From the NCBI GenBank assembly GCA_047495785.1, contig JBLDXI010000001.1:1488001-1552000 (forward strand): a DNA stretch of 64,000 nucleotides, written 5' to 3'. Position 1 is the stretch's first letter. Each line of letters opens with the position of its first letter. Below are positions 54,273 to 64,000 of the stretch, piece after piece. The notes under the pieces were generated by a model. It did not search any database and had not been told where the DNA came from. It saw only the letters and a program-made list of their open reading frames with translations. Source of the DNA: Lepidodermella squamata (taxonomy: Eukaryota; Gastrotricha). The translations under genes and the position numbers were made by a program.

Positions 54273-54477
54273 CGCGGTTGACAAGGCAATCTATAATTTA
54301 TATGTCTCAATTAGTTCAAAGAAGTAATAGACCTTTAAAATTGCAAAATAATAAAAACGTGAAAGATATTTCGAAAGTTTGCGCGGGCTTTTTTGCCACG
54401 ACGGCTGTTTGGTTTTGCAGCTGCGCCGGTTGTTTTTTTAGTTCCGCCAAACTGTACGGGTGCGCCCCCTCAGATTC

Positions 54478-54979
54478 GGTGATTTAAAGAAGGAGCTGAG
54501 CTCAAAAAGGAGCTGAGCTCAATGGAGCTGAGCTCTAACGGAGCTGAGCTCCCTGAATACCGCGCGCGGTCAAGTCAAAGGCCAAGTTCATGGAACAATG
54601 TCGGTTTTAATACCAAAATATAGATCGTTCAATTCTCTATCGACTGAATATAGGTTTGTCGCTCGAAAAACTAAACAGAAAAAAGTTAAGTTGGTAAATA
54701 AATCGATGCCATTTGCGCGCACTCTCAAGCGATATGCACACTTAAATACGCAATCTAGCATGGGCGTAAAACTTTTTCTGATTGATTTTTTCCATCGAGA
54801 AATCTATATTCGATCGATAGAGAATTGAACGATCTATATTTTAGTAGTAAAACCGACATTGTTCCATGAACTTGGCCTTTGACTTGACCGTGCGCGGTAT
54901 TCAGGGAGCTCAGCTCCGTTAGAGCTCAGCCCCATTGAGCTCAGCTCCTTTTTGAGCTCAGCTCCTTCTTTAAATCACC
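54478..54979. mobile_element. 502-bp foldback/MITE-like element with palindromic internal repeats
   Basis: Both ends are long inverted repeats of about 170 bp (outer GGTGATTTAAAGAAGGAGC; inner CGTTCAATTCTCTATCGA). Each arm contains four near-identical GGAGCTGAGCTC units, which are themselves almost palindromic. The arms differ at only a few bases. About 150 bp of unrelated AT-rich sequence lies between them. No transposase is coded and I see no clear target-site duplication (flanks CAGATTC and AAGTACG differ). Confidence 0.8.
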
Positions 54980-55270
54980 AAGTACGGAGCGGCACGGGTG
55001 CTGCATCGTCTGTTTGACTCGCATCTCGCATCTCGCGTCTTGTTTTTCAATCATCAAGAGAGCCGATATCGCCAAAATTTGGCTTAGAAATTGCTGTGAT
55101 TTCTATATCAAGCGACAAGTAATGGAGATCTTAGATCTTAGGGTTTACCCCTTATAGTTTTACCTAGTGTAGCAGAAACCACCTACCACTTACCACATCA
55201 AACTTTCATTATTGAGTCGTCAAGTGGTAAGATTCAGTTTGGAATTGTATATTTTGTAGTCTTTATATGC

Positions 55271-56917
55271 ATGGAAGACACCGAGCAAATATTACCTGCT
55301 AGCGATGTCAATATCGGGCGACGCCGTTTATCATCACGATCATCTATCTCCATGGAGTTGCTGAAATTCGGCGAAATTATTGGAGGAGTTGAAATTCCGA
55401 TGCTTGTATACTTCCTTGCCTTGGGGATTTTATTACCAGCTCAACAGCATTTCATTTATCAGCGGATGTGCTTGTACAAATTCGACTCACAGGAGATATG
55501 CGATCATATCAGCACGAATCCTGACTTGAAGCCACAAGAAGATGACTTGCAAAAAGACTTTTCTTATTATTCTGCCCTTCAAATGGTAATGCTTTACCTG
55601 CCATCAACAGTTGCGACAATTTTCATGGGCACTTGGATTGACCGGTTTTCTTTTCGCATCCCGCTGATTATTCCGCATCTTGGAACCGCTCTTGGCACCA
55701 TTATTTTCCTGGTGTTCTATTTTTTACCAAATAATGTTACCCACCCTGCAATCATATCACTGCCATCGTTGATTTACGGAATTACAGGAGCGTCTCCCAC
55801 TGAAATAATGGCGGCTTTTTCGTATGTTGCACGAATAACTAAAGAGGAAAATCGAACAGTAAGGGTGGCGATCGTTGAAGCCGCCATCGGTCTGGGTTCA
55901 ACAATCGGCTATTTAATCAGCGCGTTGGTTCTGGGAAAAAGCAACACGATCATTGCTTTTATCACTCAAATCTGCGCTAGTTCGTTTGCATGTATTTTCA
56001 TCTACTGCTTAGTACCCGAGCTTCACGAGTTCACGTTTCGGGAGACAGCAAATCGCGAGTCGAGCGGATCGTTATTTCGCCTGTTTTTCATTCCTGGTAA
56101 AAAAGTTCTTGTCGGGTTTCGTCTGATTGTTCGTAAATTCAACGCAGTATCACACAGCGGTGCTAGTCGATTGATTTTGATGTTTTTGTTCCTGCTGACA
56201 ATTTGCTTTTTCGTAACGTCTGGCGTTAGTTCGATAACATACGCTTACGTCACTAAACAACCTATTTCAATAACTCGGTCAATGTATGCGGTTTTTCAAG
56301 CCCTTCTCAGTGGGCTTGCATCTCTCAACCTGCTGGTCACCTTGAGAATTTTGCGGTCAAAGAAATTCTGGCCGTTGTCTGATGTAGCGCTGAGCTTAAT
56401 TGGCGTTGTATCACGATTTGCTGCTTATATATACATGGGACTTGGCGATTTCAACCCTGGTCTAGCGCCTTGGATTTACCCCGTAATTTCTATGTTCAGT
56501 GGATTTTTCGCCGCCTCAATGCGATCTGCCCTATCTAAAATGGTGCATAGCACCGAACGAGGCAGTTTATTCTCATTCGTCGGCGTGTTAGAAAGTCTTT
56601 CGGGTCTTTTTTCATCAATTGCCTACAATCCGTTATACGCGTTGTGTATACCCTCGGAAAATGCTGAGCCTATACCAGGCCTTCGCGGTTTTGTTTTCTT
56701 TTTATCGGCTGGAATTCTTGTCATGCCTCTTATGGTATTTTCGTGGTTGTTATGTACTGGATACTCTCCAAGTGAAGAACAAATCAATGATCAACCTGAA
56801 AACTCCGGCGAGGTAAAGCCGGCTGAACCACAGCGTGATCATACTGATTCCGGGTCGTCTTCAATCGTACCTTTCGAACAAAGCAGTAACACTTCAATTA
56901 ATTTACACAGAGTCTGA
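55271..56917 (+). CDS. SLC46-family solute transporter
   Basis: A 548-aa single exon with about 12 membrane segments and cytoplasmic charged ends. Typical of SLC46 are the N-terminal VEIPMLVYFLALGILLPAQQHFIYQRMCL, the exoplasmic Cys-bearing loop, the GTWIDRFSFRIPLI segment after TM2 and NRTVRVAIVEAAIGLGSTIGYLISA around TM4-TM5. Members include the proton-coupled folate transporter (SLC46A1) and SLC46A3, which carries small molecules from lysosomes. The substrate here is not decidable. It lies 290 bp right of the foldback element and 77 bp before mL65, on the same strand. Confidence 0.85.
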   Translation: MEDTEQILPASDVNIGRRRLSSRSSISMELLKFGEIIGGVEIPMLVYFLALGILLPAQQHFIYQRMCLYKFDSQEICDHISTNPDLKPQEDDLQKDFSYYSALQMVMLYLPSTVATIFMGTWIDRFSFRIPLIIPHLGTALGTIIFLVFYFLPNNVTHPAIISLPSLIYGITGASPTEIMAAFSYVARITKEENRTVRVAIVEAAIGLGSTIGYLISALVLGKSNTIIAFITQICASSFACIFIYCLVPELHEFTFRETANRESSGSLFRLFFIPGKKVLVGFRLIVRKFNAVSHSGASRLILMFLFLLTICFFVTSGVSSITYAYVTKQPISITRSMYAVFQALLSGLASLNLLVTLRILRSKKFWPLSDVALSLIGVVSRFAAYIYMGLGDFNPGLAPWIYPVISMFSGFFAASMRSALSKMVHSTERGSLFSFVGVLESLSGLFSSIAYNPLYALCIPSENAEPIPGLRGFVFFLSAGILVMPLMVFSWLLCTGYSPSEEQINDQPENSGEVKPAEPQRDHTDSGSSSIVPFEQSSNTSINLHRV

Positions 56918-56994
56918 TTATTATTTTTACTAACCGATTGATATTTAAATGAATAATTGATTTAATTGATTTTTTTAGATTAATTTTAGTTAAA

Positions 56995-59317
56995 ATGAGC
57001 AGCATAACATTTGCGTCGTTTTTGCTGCGTCGATCGAAATGTGTGGTAAATGCCCGATTTTTATCGCAGCAACAAGTTGCCGTTGCTCAAAACACGCAAG
57101 TCGAGAAGCCGAAGGAACGTTCGCCGTTATATCCGCCGATAAAACCTCGATTTCCTCCCGGGTTATGGGGCCGAATGGCAGATAAAAATGCGTGGAAATG
57201 GTACGATAAAGGAAGTGAAGTCCTGAAAGCTCAAACTTTGCCTGAGAGACTCGAAGCTCTTCGCGGGACCGAAGAGAAGGGATACTGGTTGTCGAGTCCT
57301 TTCTTGAAAAGGCGCCACGCCCTGGCTGGTGCGCAATATATGACGAAAACCAGGCTGAGACACACACTGCCTGACAATTACAAACAAATTAGCGAGAAAA
57401 TTGACAGCTCCACCTTAAAAAATGCCGAGGTGTTATTCAGCGAATTATTCGCGCAAAACTCGCTGATTCAACAAAACGAGGCTAATAATTTTGAGGATGT
57501 AGTCGAACGCGATGCTTCTCTTCGGTCATCTCTTCTACGCCAGTTGGTCACATTTGCCACTGCTTTATCTGCAGGGGAAAATCCAAATTTAACAAGGGCT
57601 CAAATTACCGAGAAGCCATTTGTTGAGACTGCGTGGCAACGATGGGGTTATAAATACCCGGATGTTAGGACTACGACTAAGGACGAGGGTGGAATCAGGG
57701 TTCAATCGAGTTTCCAGCCTGATTTCCTAATTCGGACCGAACATCCTTTGAAACCGATTTTGAAGACAGTTGACGACATGTTGACTGAGCAAGACGCGGG
57801 TTTCATTCCCGAATTTACCTACGCACCGAATAATTTAGGTCTTCACAGTGAGGCAATTAAGCCAAACTGGCTGCCCGGGTTCCAACCAGGTGACCCGTGC
57901 GAGTTCGGCGCTATTCAAATTATCGACATTTCCGACTATTTATCCGGAGCTGAATCGGAGCGGAATTTCGGTGCTCAGCCTCACATTGTTCAAGAACTGA
58001 TTGAATCGTGTGCGCTTATGGCTGGTTTTACCTGGGCGTCATCGCTGGCTCACTACCAGGGTTTTAGCATGTATCACGACTTGACGTACCCTCTATGTGT
58101 TCAGACGATTTTGACTGATTCGAAACGATTCATGTTCTCGGCTTATCAGCTTAATACGCTCGCGCTGTTTAAGGATGGCCAGTCGCATAATGGAAATTTG
58201 CGTGAAAACACATGCTGGACGACACAGTTGATGCCGGCTGAAACTGCTGACAAAAAGATTTCACCCGATGTTATTCGTCTGTTGCTTTCAATGTTCAGGT
58301 AAATTTGAGTTGATTTTATTATACCTTTAGCTAAAATTTATTTAACGAACGCGTTGTCGCGATAGATTGCAAAATCTCAATCGAAAATGCTAACACTTTG
58401 TCAATTTTGACATTCACACCTAAATCAAACCAAAACCTGACAAATTTGACCTAATTTGTGATAAGGAAGTTTAGTAACAAAATCAGAAAGTGTCTGAAAC
58501 CTGAGCCTATTTCCGATCTTATGGCCTGCGGTTGTCTAAACTGCCTTTGAAATGTTAGTAAACAATGCAACTTGTCAAATAAAATGCAAAAAATCTGAAT
58601 AAATCCAGTTAAAGCATGTAAAATGACCGAACCATTCCCTCCGGTTTTCTTGGATGAAACGTTAGAGGAAGGACAAACACTTCTATTAAACAGCTTTTAG
58701 TAAAAATTAGTAAATTCTCACTAATAATTTGAAATTTCGAAAAGGGGTTGCGGGTTCAATTTTGTTAGAACGGATCGATTTCATCGGCTTTCGATCGGAG
58801 TTTTAGCCTTGTCTTCCTGTCTATCGAGAATTGGCATATCGAGATTTTATTTTTCAGCCATACGCCTCGCAGCGCTCTCGGCTATACGATGTTTTAGGTA
58901 TAAATGTATGATACACAAGTTTGCTAGCTTCGAAAACCTTTCCTGACCTAGTTACTCCACGCCACTTTATCAATCAATTATAAAAATTCTGGTCGTAATT
59001 AGAACAATTTTATTTATATATTTCTCGTGAATTTGGCTTAGTTTGTTTCCAAGTTTCATAATTGGATCCGTTAAAGAAGAACTCAGTCATAACACACGAA
59101 AAATATAGCTTAAATTTTAAATTAGAAATATTCTGTCTATTTGACTGTAAAATCTTGTTTTCAGGTATCCTATTGATGCTCAAAATCCGCCATTGGACAA
59201 GAGACGGCCATTCTTCCCTGAATATCCGTCACCACTTGCGATTACGGAGCCACTTATCGCAACCCGGACACACGTGCCACCCGAAGTGCCTGTTGTCGAC
59301 GAGTTCTGGAAAGTCTA
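56995..59317 (+). CDS. MRPS30: Mitochondrial ribosomal protein mL65 (MRPS30)
   Basis: Two exons (56995-58298, 59165-59317) give about 485 aa. The first 30 residues are basic and Ser/Leu-rich, a likely mitochondrial presequence. RSPLYPPIKPRFPP, the late QLNTLALFKDGQSHNGNLRENTCWTTQ and the C-terminal PPEVPVVDEFWKV fit the MRPS30/mL65 family of the large mitochondrial ribosomal subunit; mL37 is a distant relative and less likely. The single intron is 866 bp, unusual here. Twin acceptor-like sites (TTTTTTTAG and AATTTTAG) lie just before the ATG. The start is 77 bp after SLC46. Confidence 0.83.
58299..59164 (+). other. Long 866-bp intron of mL65
   Basis: GT-AG, splitting the Arg codon of MFR/YPID. 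AT-rich with no nested coding region. A structured RNA inside cannot be excluded but I see no box motifs I would trust. Confidence 0.4.
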
Positions 59318-59707
59318 GTCACATCGAAAATATCACTAATAAACTTGTCAGTGTGCCTCGCAATTGTTGCTCAGCGCTATCCTTGCAACCAAAAGAAACA
59401 GATTAATAGACAACATACTTTTTATTAAAATTCGCGTGTTTTCTCTTTGGTGATACTTGCTTGTAGAGTGGCGTGAGAATTTTAGCCACCTACCTCAGCT
59501 TTCGGATGTTGAATGATCCACCACACGGGCTTCGAAATCATTTCAAAACAACAATCGGCCTTTAGCTATCGAAACTTTTATTAGGCAATCCGCTCGCAAC
59601 ACGAGCATCATTCGACCTTGAATCAACATATAATTCAAACACGCCTATCGTCATGCATGGTCAGCACGAGTCATTTGAAAGCAATAGCGTTAATATTTGA
59701 TTTTAAA
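59318..59707. other. Convergent intergenic region, mL65 and trypsin-like gene
   Basis: Holds the 3' UTRs of both genes. No coding signal is seen. Confidence 0.4.
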
Positions 59708-60939
59708 TTAGTTCGACGCAATCGTTCCATCGATCCAATTGCGATAATAGCTAACGCGAGTGTAAACTCCTAAAAATAATGATCAGGGTTAAACTGTAAA
59801 ATTAATGAGGAATTCGCAAACCTGGGTAACCGCGCGGATCCGCGCACCCGATTCCCCAGCTAACCACTCCGATTTGAATGAACTGCTGGCTATTTTGAGA
59901 AGCTCGCATGATCATAGGACCGCCGCTGTCACCCTGGCACGTGTCTTTGCCATTTCCGCTTGCGCACAACATCGTGGCATCAACACTTGCGCCCTCTTGG
60001 CTGAGCTTGTTCTTGCACTCGGTGTTGGAAATTGTGGCAATTTGAGCCTTCTGCAGAGTATTGGGTGAGAAAAATGCGCCTAAAAATATTGATTGAATAA
60101 AAATTGGCAATTTCTAATTTTCCAACTAACCAGATTTAGCATCTCCCCAACCAGCGATGTATGAGATGTTTCTATCCAGATTTTCGATATTCGAAGGTGC
60201 GAGGCAGACTTCGCGGATGTTTTGATTGAAATTCAATGGGGTTGCCAATTTAACAAGAGCAATGTCGTTAACATTGGTGACCTGGTCCCAGCTGGCTGGA
60301 ATAACCTTCGAAACCTTGGCGTAAACTTCGGTGGTATCAGAATTGAGGATTCGGTGCTCGCCTGCAACCACTCGAATCTTCGCCAGCGTCAGAGTTGATA
60401 AGATATTGATGTCCTGGAAGCAGTGAGCTGCAGTGAGAATCCACTGGCGATCGATGATGGAACCACCACAGAAATGTTCGCTATCAAGTTGAAGCGAGAC
60501 AAGCCACTGTAAAGGTTGTTAATGAAATGTTCATATATCAGAATGCAAATCTTACTGGGAATTCATTCGGGTAAGCGTCAACACCGCCGACAATCCTGTT
60601 ATTGTTGTTGACTTTAGCTGCTTCGGTGCCATACTTAGAAACACCACAGATATCTGAAATTAAATTGCCAAAAAATCTGGACTGATTTTGTTAAACGTAA
60701 TTACTAAGAGGGGGCACGATAGTGGTCAGAGAAGAGGGCAGGGTCAACGGTGGGACGCAGCAGCGCTTGCCAGTCAAGATGCCACATCGCAAGTTAGGTT
60801 CCTCGTAGTAACCAGTTTTGCAGTTGTAATCGCAATAGGCACCAGATTTCGTCAGGCAATCTGAAAAAACTTGCCGCTTTTCGCGAGTTTCCGCAGAGGC
60901 GGCAGCAACACATAGCATGAGTACAACAGCAAACTTCAT
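59708..60939 (-). CDS. Trypsin-like serine protease with N-terminal six-cysteine (beta-defensin-spaced) domain
   Basis: Five exons on the minus strand (60939-60705, 60653-60556, 60506-60131, 60079-59822, 59769-59708) give 342 aa. A signal peptide (1-16) precedes a small module with Cys at 28, 36, 40, 52, 60 and 61. This spacing (7, 3, 11, 7, 0) falls in the beta-defensin pattern. A linker leads to the activation site NNR/IVGG. The chymotrypsin fold has the triad His139 (TAAHC), Asp192 (NDIAL) and Ser288 (GDSGGP). Asp282, six before the Ser, predicts cleavage after Lys or Arg. It is secreted, perhaps digestive or in an immune cascade. The N-module might be a clip-like regulatory domain instead. 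Confidence 0.9.
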
Positions 60940-61018
60940 CTTGCTGTTATAAAATAAGGGAAATAGACTTTCAAGTCGAAGCGGGAGGAATCTGAAGCGA
61001 CCTGAGTACCTGAGCGAC

Positions 61019-61024
61019 TTTATA
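61019..61024 (-). promoter_or_regulatory. TATA box of the trypsin-like gene
   Basis: TATAAA on the minus strand, about 80 bp upstream of the ATG at 60939. It fits a strongly expressed, tissue-specific secreted protease. Confidence 0.45.
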
Positions 61025-62699
61025 GTCGGTTATCAGTTATTTGGAATGTTAATGTGGCGCATAATCGACTGGATACACGCCCATCTTCACACGAATCAAC
61101 GCGATATGAGAAAACACCTGGTGCATACTCACGCCGGGCGGCATCATGAGCTCAATCGGAATTGAGGTCATCTTTGATCAGCGATAAAGCGGCAGCATAG
61201 TTCTGGTAACGCTGAATTAATATGTATCAGAAAAAACACGCCATAGGTCGAAGTTGTAAATTTTGCACTCGTTTGGTCAACTACCCCCAGCGTTTACGGC
61301 TGATAAGACCTTGCAACATGTTATATGCAAGCATAAAATTCCCAGTGTGGAGCGATTTAATGCTAGGTGAATCAAATGATTGGAAGTTATCTTCAAGAGT
61401 CAATTCGGTAAATAATTGAAAGGGCCTCAATGACATAACACCGCTGTGATCGCTGATCGCTACATAAAGGTTTGTAAATACTGAGATCATGTAAAGGCGA
61501 TGCTGACTGAATACGGTAATTAGGGTCTGCTCCTGCAGATTTGCCTATGTTTCCACGAAGAGAAATTAAGCAAAGATTACCTAAAGAGTATGCTTTATTA
61601 GGCTCTACGAGGTTGTACGAGTGACAGCAAAAACAGACCAAAGCCTTCGATGCAATGCGAGGGACCAGACGACTATTGAACAATTTTGAATGAAATGACT
61701 AATAAAGCAGGAAGTTTTCTCCATATGTCTTCTATTTACGTGGCCTATTACTCCCAAATAATGCTAATACATCGTCAACACCTCGGCTTGATTTAAACTC
61801 ATCAATCTTGGATCTCGGCCGCTGCGTGTTCCCATTGCGTGCAACATTGCGTGTTTCCGTTACGATCAGCAATAAAGAGCGTAGGTATCGTGCTACTGAT
61901 ACCATGCCGATTTTAACAGTTATCAATAAAAGACGGCTTCCCGCCGTGAAAGGGTTAATTAGTCTTACATCATTAAACATGCAATTGCAATTTGCAATCA
62001 AGCACCCATTATCGGATTGAATCCAAGTTTGAAAGTGTAACTTTTCTAGGCTGTTGACAAATAACTTATAGATATCGTGACTAAGCTTCCTACAAATGGA
62101 TAGCCATTCAAGAAACTTCAACTTTGACCCCTGCTTCATTTGGTATGCGCGGAATTCACAACTTCAAAAAAGCATATTTTCATCGCAGTGGGCCGTCAAC
62201 TGTCCGCCCCGATTGTTGTTGCTGCGGCTCTTGTCACTGCGTCGACGAAACTAGATTACACCGGGTTAGGGTGCTCCACTTGTCAAACAACGTGACTTCA
62301 CAAAATGCTGCGACAGATACCGATACAGAAGTTCATCATCATCATCATCATTTTATTGTTTTCCTTCTGATTGCACCATTTTTTTTTAATTTTATAAAAG
62401 AATAACAGTATTTAGGAATGGATTTATAAATGGGCAAAAAGAGGATCGAGCGCAGAAGTAAGGCGACCGTACACAGCATATAAGTATGTTTATTATAGGA
62501 TGATGCGCGCAAGGCAAGTTTTATTGTGATTCTCAGAATCTACAATTTATCGAAATGATCACGGGGTATCGAAGAAAAAACAAATCAAGCACAGATTATA
62601 TGATTGATTTTCATAGACCGATTTACGATTGCAGCCCGAAGCAGAAAACCGTTGGCTCAAGTTAGTTCGATAATGTTGACCGTTGTTTGGTTGCCGTTT
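61025..62699. other. 1.7-kb region without supported genes
   Basis: Several short frames on both strands show no family resemblance or splice support. A CAT microsatellite lies at about 62333-62352. Confidence 0.4.
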
Positions 62700-62902
62700 C
62701 CAATTTCGTTGGTAGAAGTGCGCTCTCAGAGGGCACTTCTACCAGGCGGTTGGCTATCAGGCGGTCAAGATTAAGGCTAAGGTTAGGTTTAGGGTTAGTT
62801 TTAGGGTTAGGGGTTAGGGTTAGGGTTAGGTTGGGGGTGGGGTGCCCTCTGAGCCATCTGAGAGGAAGCCCTCTGAGAGCGCAGTTCTACCAACGAAATT
62901 GG
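62700..62902. mobile_element. 203-bp terminal-inverted-repeat element containing telomere-like repeats
   Basis: The ends are 35-bp inverted repeats (CCAATTTCGTTGGTAGAA... at 62700-62734 and its complement at 62868-62902, one mismatch seen). Between them is a run of TTAGGG and variants (TTAGG, TTTAGGG, TTAGGGG) from about 62780 to 62840, followed by G-rich sequence. No coding capacity. It looks like a non-autonomous DNA element that has captured or expanded telomere-type sequence. Confidence 0.75.
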
Positions 62903-63503
62903 AGGAGGCACAAGGAGGACAGTGAGTTTCGTTCAGTTTGCTGTATTGTCAGGACAACACTCACAAAGCCCTTCTGAGTTTGTTCCTGCTTAACGCCTTC
63001 CCCAGTGGAACTTTATCTATTTTGGCTGCCCATTCGACTTGATTCGGACAAGCTAGTAGACAGTAAGCTTTGCGAAGAGACAGTTCCACACTCAGTGTGG
63101 TGCGAACCGAGAGGTGGAAATTGCGAATTGAAAAATGCTGCGACTTGCAGAAACTTTTTTTCGTTCAAAAATTTACCGCTCAAATGTCATCACATTAAAA
63201 AGTATTATTCATTTCAAAAAATTATTTTATACTAAAAAATATTAAAATTATGTTTTGTAAATTCAGAATTGCCATAGCAACGTTGTATACATCGAGGCGG
63301 TTCGGCAATTGTGCTGGGCTCTAATGAGGATTGGCCATCCACTGTATTTCGAAAATAAACCCTCCGCACGCTAATGCTGAAATAGGAGCTTATCCTCTAC
63401 CGAAAAACACGCATTCTCTTCCTGTCTTTTGGTCTTCGAAGTTGAAAATAAATACATACTTATGAGTTGTGCTGTAATCTAGGTTCATTCAACGCTATTC
63501 AGA
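62903..63503. other. Upstream flank of the CFAP47-like gene
   Basis: No coding signal is supported. AT-rich towards 63200. Confidence 0.4.
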
Positions 63504-64000
63504 ATGGACCGAACTCGAACAGAAATACCCACATCCGGCGTCTCGGCTCAATTCATTGAAGCCCATGGTGTCCGAATAACACCGGCAAAATTGATATTCG
63601 ATCAATTTGAAGTCAAAGAAACGTATGCGCTCGAAATGAACATCCTAAATATTGCGTCGCACCGCAAGACTGTTCGCTATTATGCTCCTGTTGGCAAGGT
63701 AAACATTCATTTCTTCGCTCAATCATTTGCTATTCAAGCATATTTTTATTTAAATAGGAGTTCAAAGTAAAGGCAAAGACTTTAGAAGATAGCATTTCGT
63801 CTGGTATCAGTCTTCTTGCAACTTTGGAGTTTCGGCCAGCTGATTATGGTACTAAGCGGGATCGTGTTGTCATAACTGTCGATGGAGAGAAAATAGAGGT
63901 TCCAGTCGAATGGTAAATTTTATTCTATACGTCATAGCACATGTTTATCAAAATTTCAAACAGTAACCCGTGTAGACCAGTGTTGGAAGTATCACCAATT
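63504..64000 (+). CDS. ASH/MSP-domain ciliary protein, CFAP47-like (5' part, runs off window)
   Basis: Three exons are visible: 63504-63698, 63758-63912 and 63964 to the edge (introns 59 and 51 bp, phases agree), giving 129 residues. The reading GVRITPAKLIFDQFEV, then NIASHRKTVRYYAP, ISLLATLEFRPADYGTKRDR and VEVSPI-type ends of beta strands, is an immunoglobulin-like ASH (ASPM-SPD2-Hydin) domain at the protein's N-terminus. This arrangement, with DRVVITVDGEKIEVPVE closing the domain, most resembles CFAP47, an axonemal protein of motile cilia and sperm tails. Other ASH proteins (CFAP65, CFAP74, HYDIN) are possible because only one domain is in view. Confidence 0.62.

Noticed and set aside
54598-54828. 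Possible small gene inside the foldback element
   Set aside because: The frame runs from one inverted arm into the other and has no family resemblance.
56995-59317. mL37 (MRPL37) instead of mL65
   Set aside because: The two families are related, but the YPPIKP block and QLNTLAL...ENTCWTTQ segment fit MRPS30/mL65 better.
62687-62977. 96-codon frame with Leu-Gly/Val-Arg dipeptides
   Set aside because: Produced by translating the TTAGGG-like repeats of the inverted-repeat element.

Overview
The window looks like part of a very compact bilaterian nuclear genome. About 28 protein genes sit on both strands, often less than 250 bp apart. Introns are mostly 39-60 bp with GT-AG ends, many long proteins are single exons, and intergenic DNA is AT-rich. 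The species cannot be fixed from sequence alone. NPF/NPY-type peptide receptors favour a protostome. The ASH-domain (CFAP47-like) gene at the right edge favours an animal with motile cilia or flagellated sperm, so a nematode is unlikely. All intron coordinates were read by eye from splice signals, reading frame and family conservation.

Layout. 0.6-4.9 kb (+): LINS1-like, a glutaredoxin-like protein and FAN1 nuclease, packed so tightly that the last two overlap by 17 nt. 5.3-7.5 kb (+): RAB5IF/OPTI, an RG-rich protein resembling Fyv7/TAP26, and a METTL7-like methyltransferase. 8.3-14.9 kb (-): ZDHHC12-like palmitoyltransferase, PHRF1 and mitochondrial ribosomal bS17m. 15.0-19.9 kb (+): three tandem SLC49-like transporters with different intron sets. 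21.2-27.2 kb (+): torsin, YJU2B (CCDC130), PAT-complex Asterix, TFIIIB BDP1 and V-ATPase subunit C. 30.0-31.0 kb (+): a short CDC25. 31.2-33.6 kb (-): an intronless GABA-B-like receptor. 34.4-39.5 kb (-): four aldo-keto reductase genes, two of them identical hybrids made by unequal crossing-over (three 1,322-bp tandem units). 40-46.9 kb (-): two NPF/NPY-like GPCRs. 47.2-49.0 kb (-): a MAD1-like coiled-coil gene without the usual C-terminal domain. 50.1-54.0 kb (-): a nearly full-length non-LTR retrotransposon inside a 219-bp direct repeat, followed by a 502-bp foldback element. 55.3-59.3 kb (+): SLC46 transporter and mitochondrial ribosomal mL65. 59.7-60.9 kb (-): a trypsin with an N-terminal six-cysteine module of beta-defensin spacing. 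62.7-62.9 kb: a small terminal-inverted-repeat element with TTAGGG-like repeats inside. 63.5 kb to the edge (+): the first exons of a CFAP47-like gene.

Most genes are housekeeping: DNA repair, ER membrane insertion, mitochondrial translation, splicing, Pol III transcription and the proton pump. They are arranged in same-strand runs. A polypyrimidine-AG 3' splice-like signal lies just upstream of many start codons (METTL7-like, torsin, YJU2B, BDP1, V-ATPase C, mL65, glutaredoxin-like). With gaps of 46-60 bp in two runs, this suggests polycistronic transcription resolved by spliced-leader trans-splicing, or 5'-UTR introns. The accessory content (tandem SLC49, AKR array, LINE, foldback element, telomere-like element) shows recent duplication and transposition.
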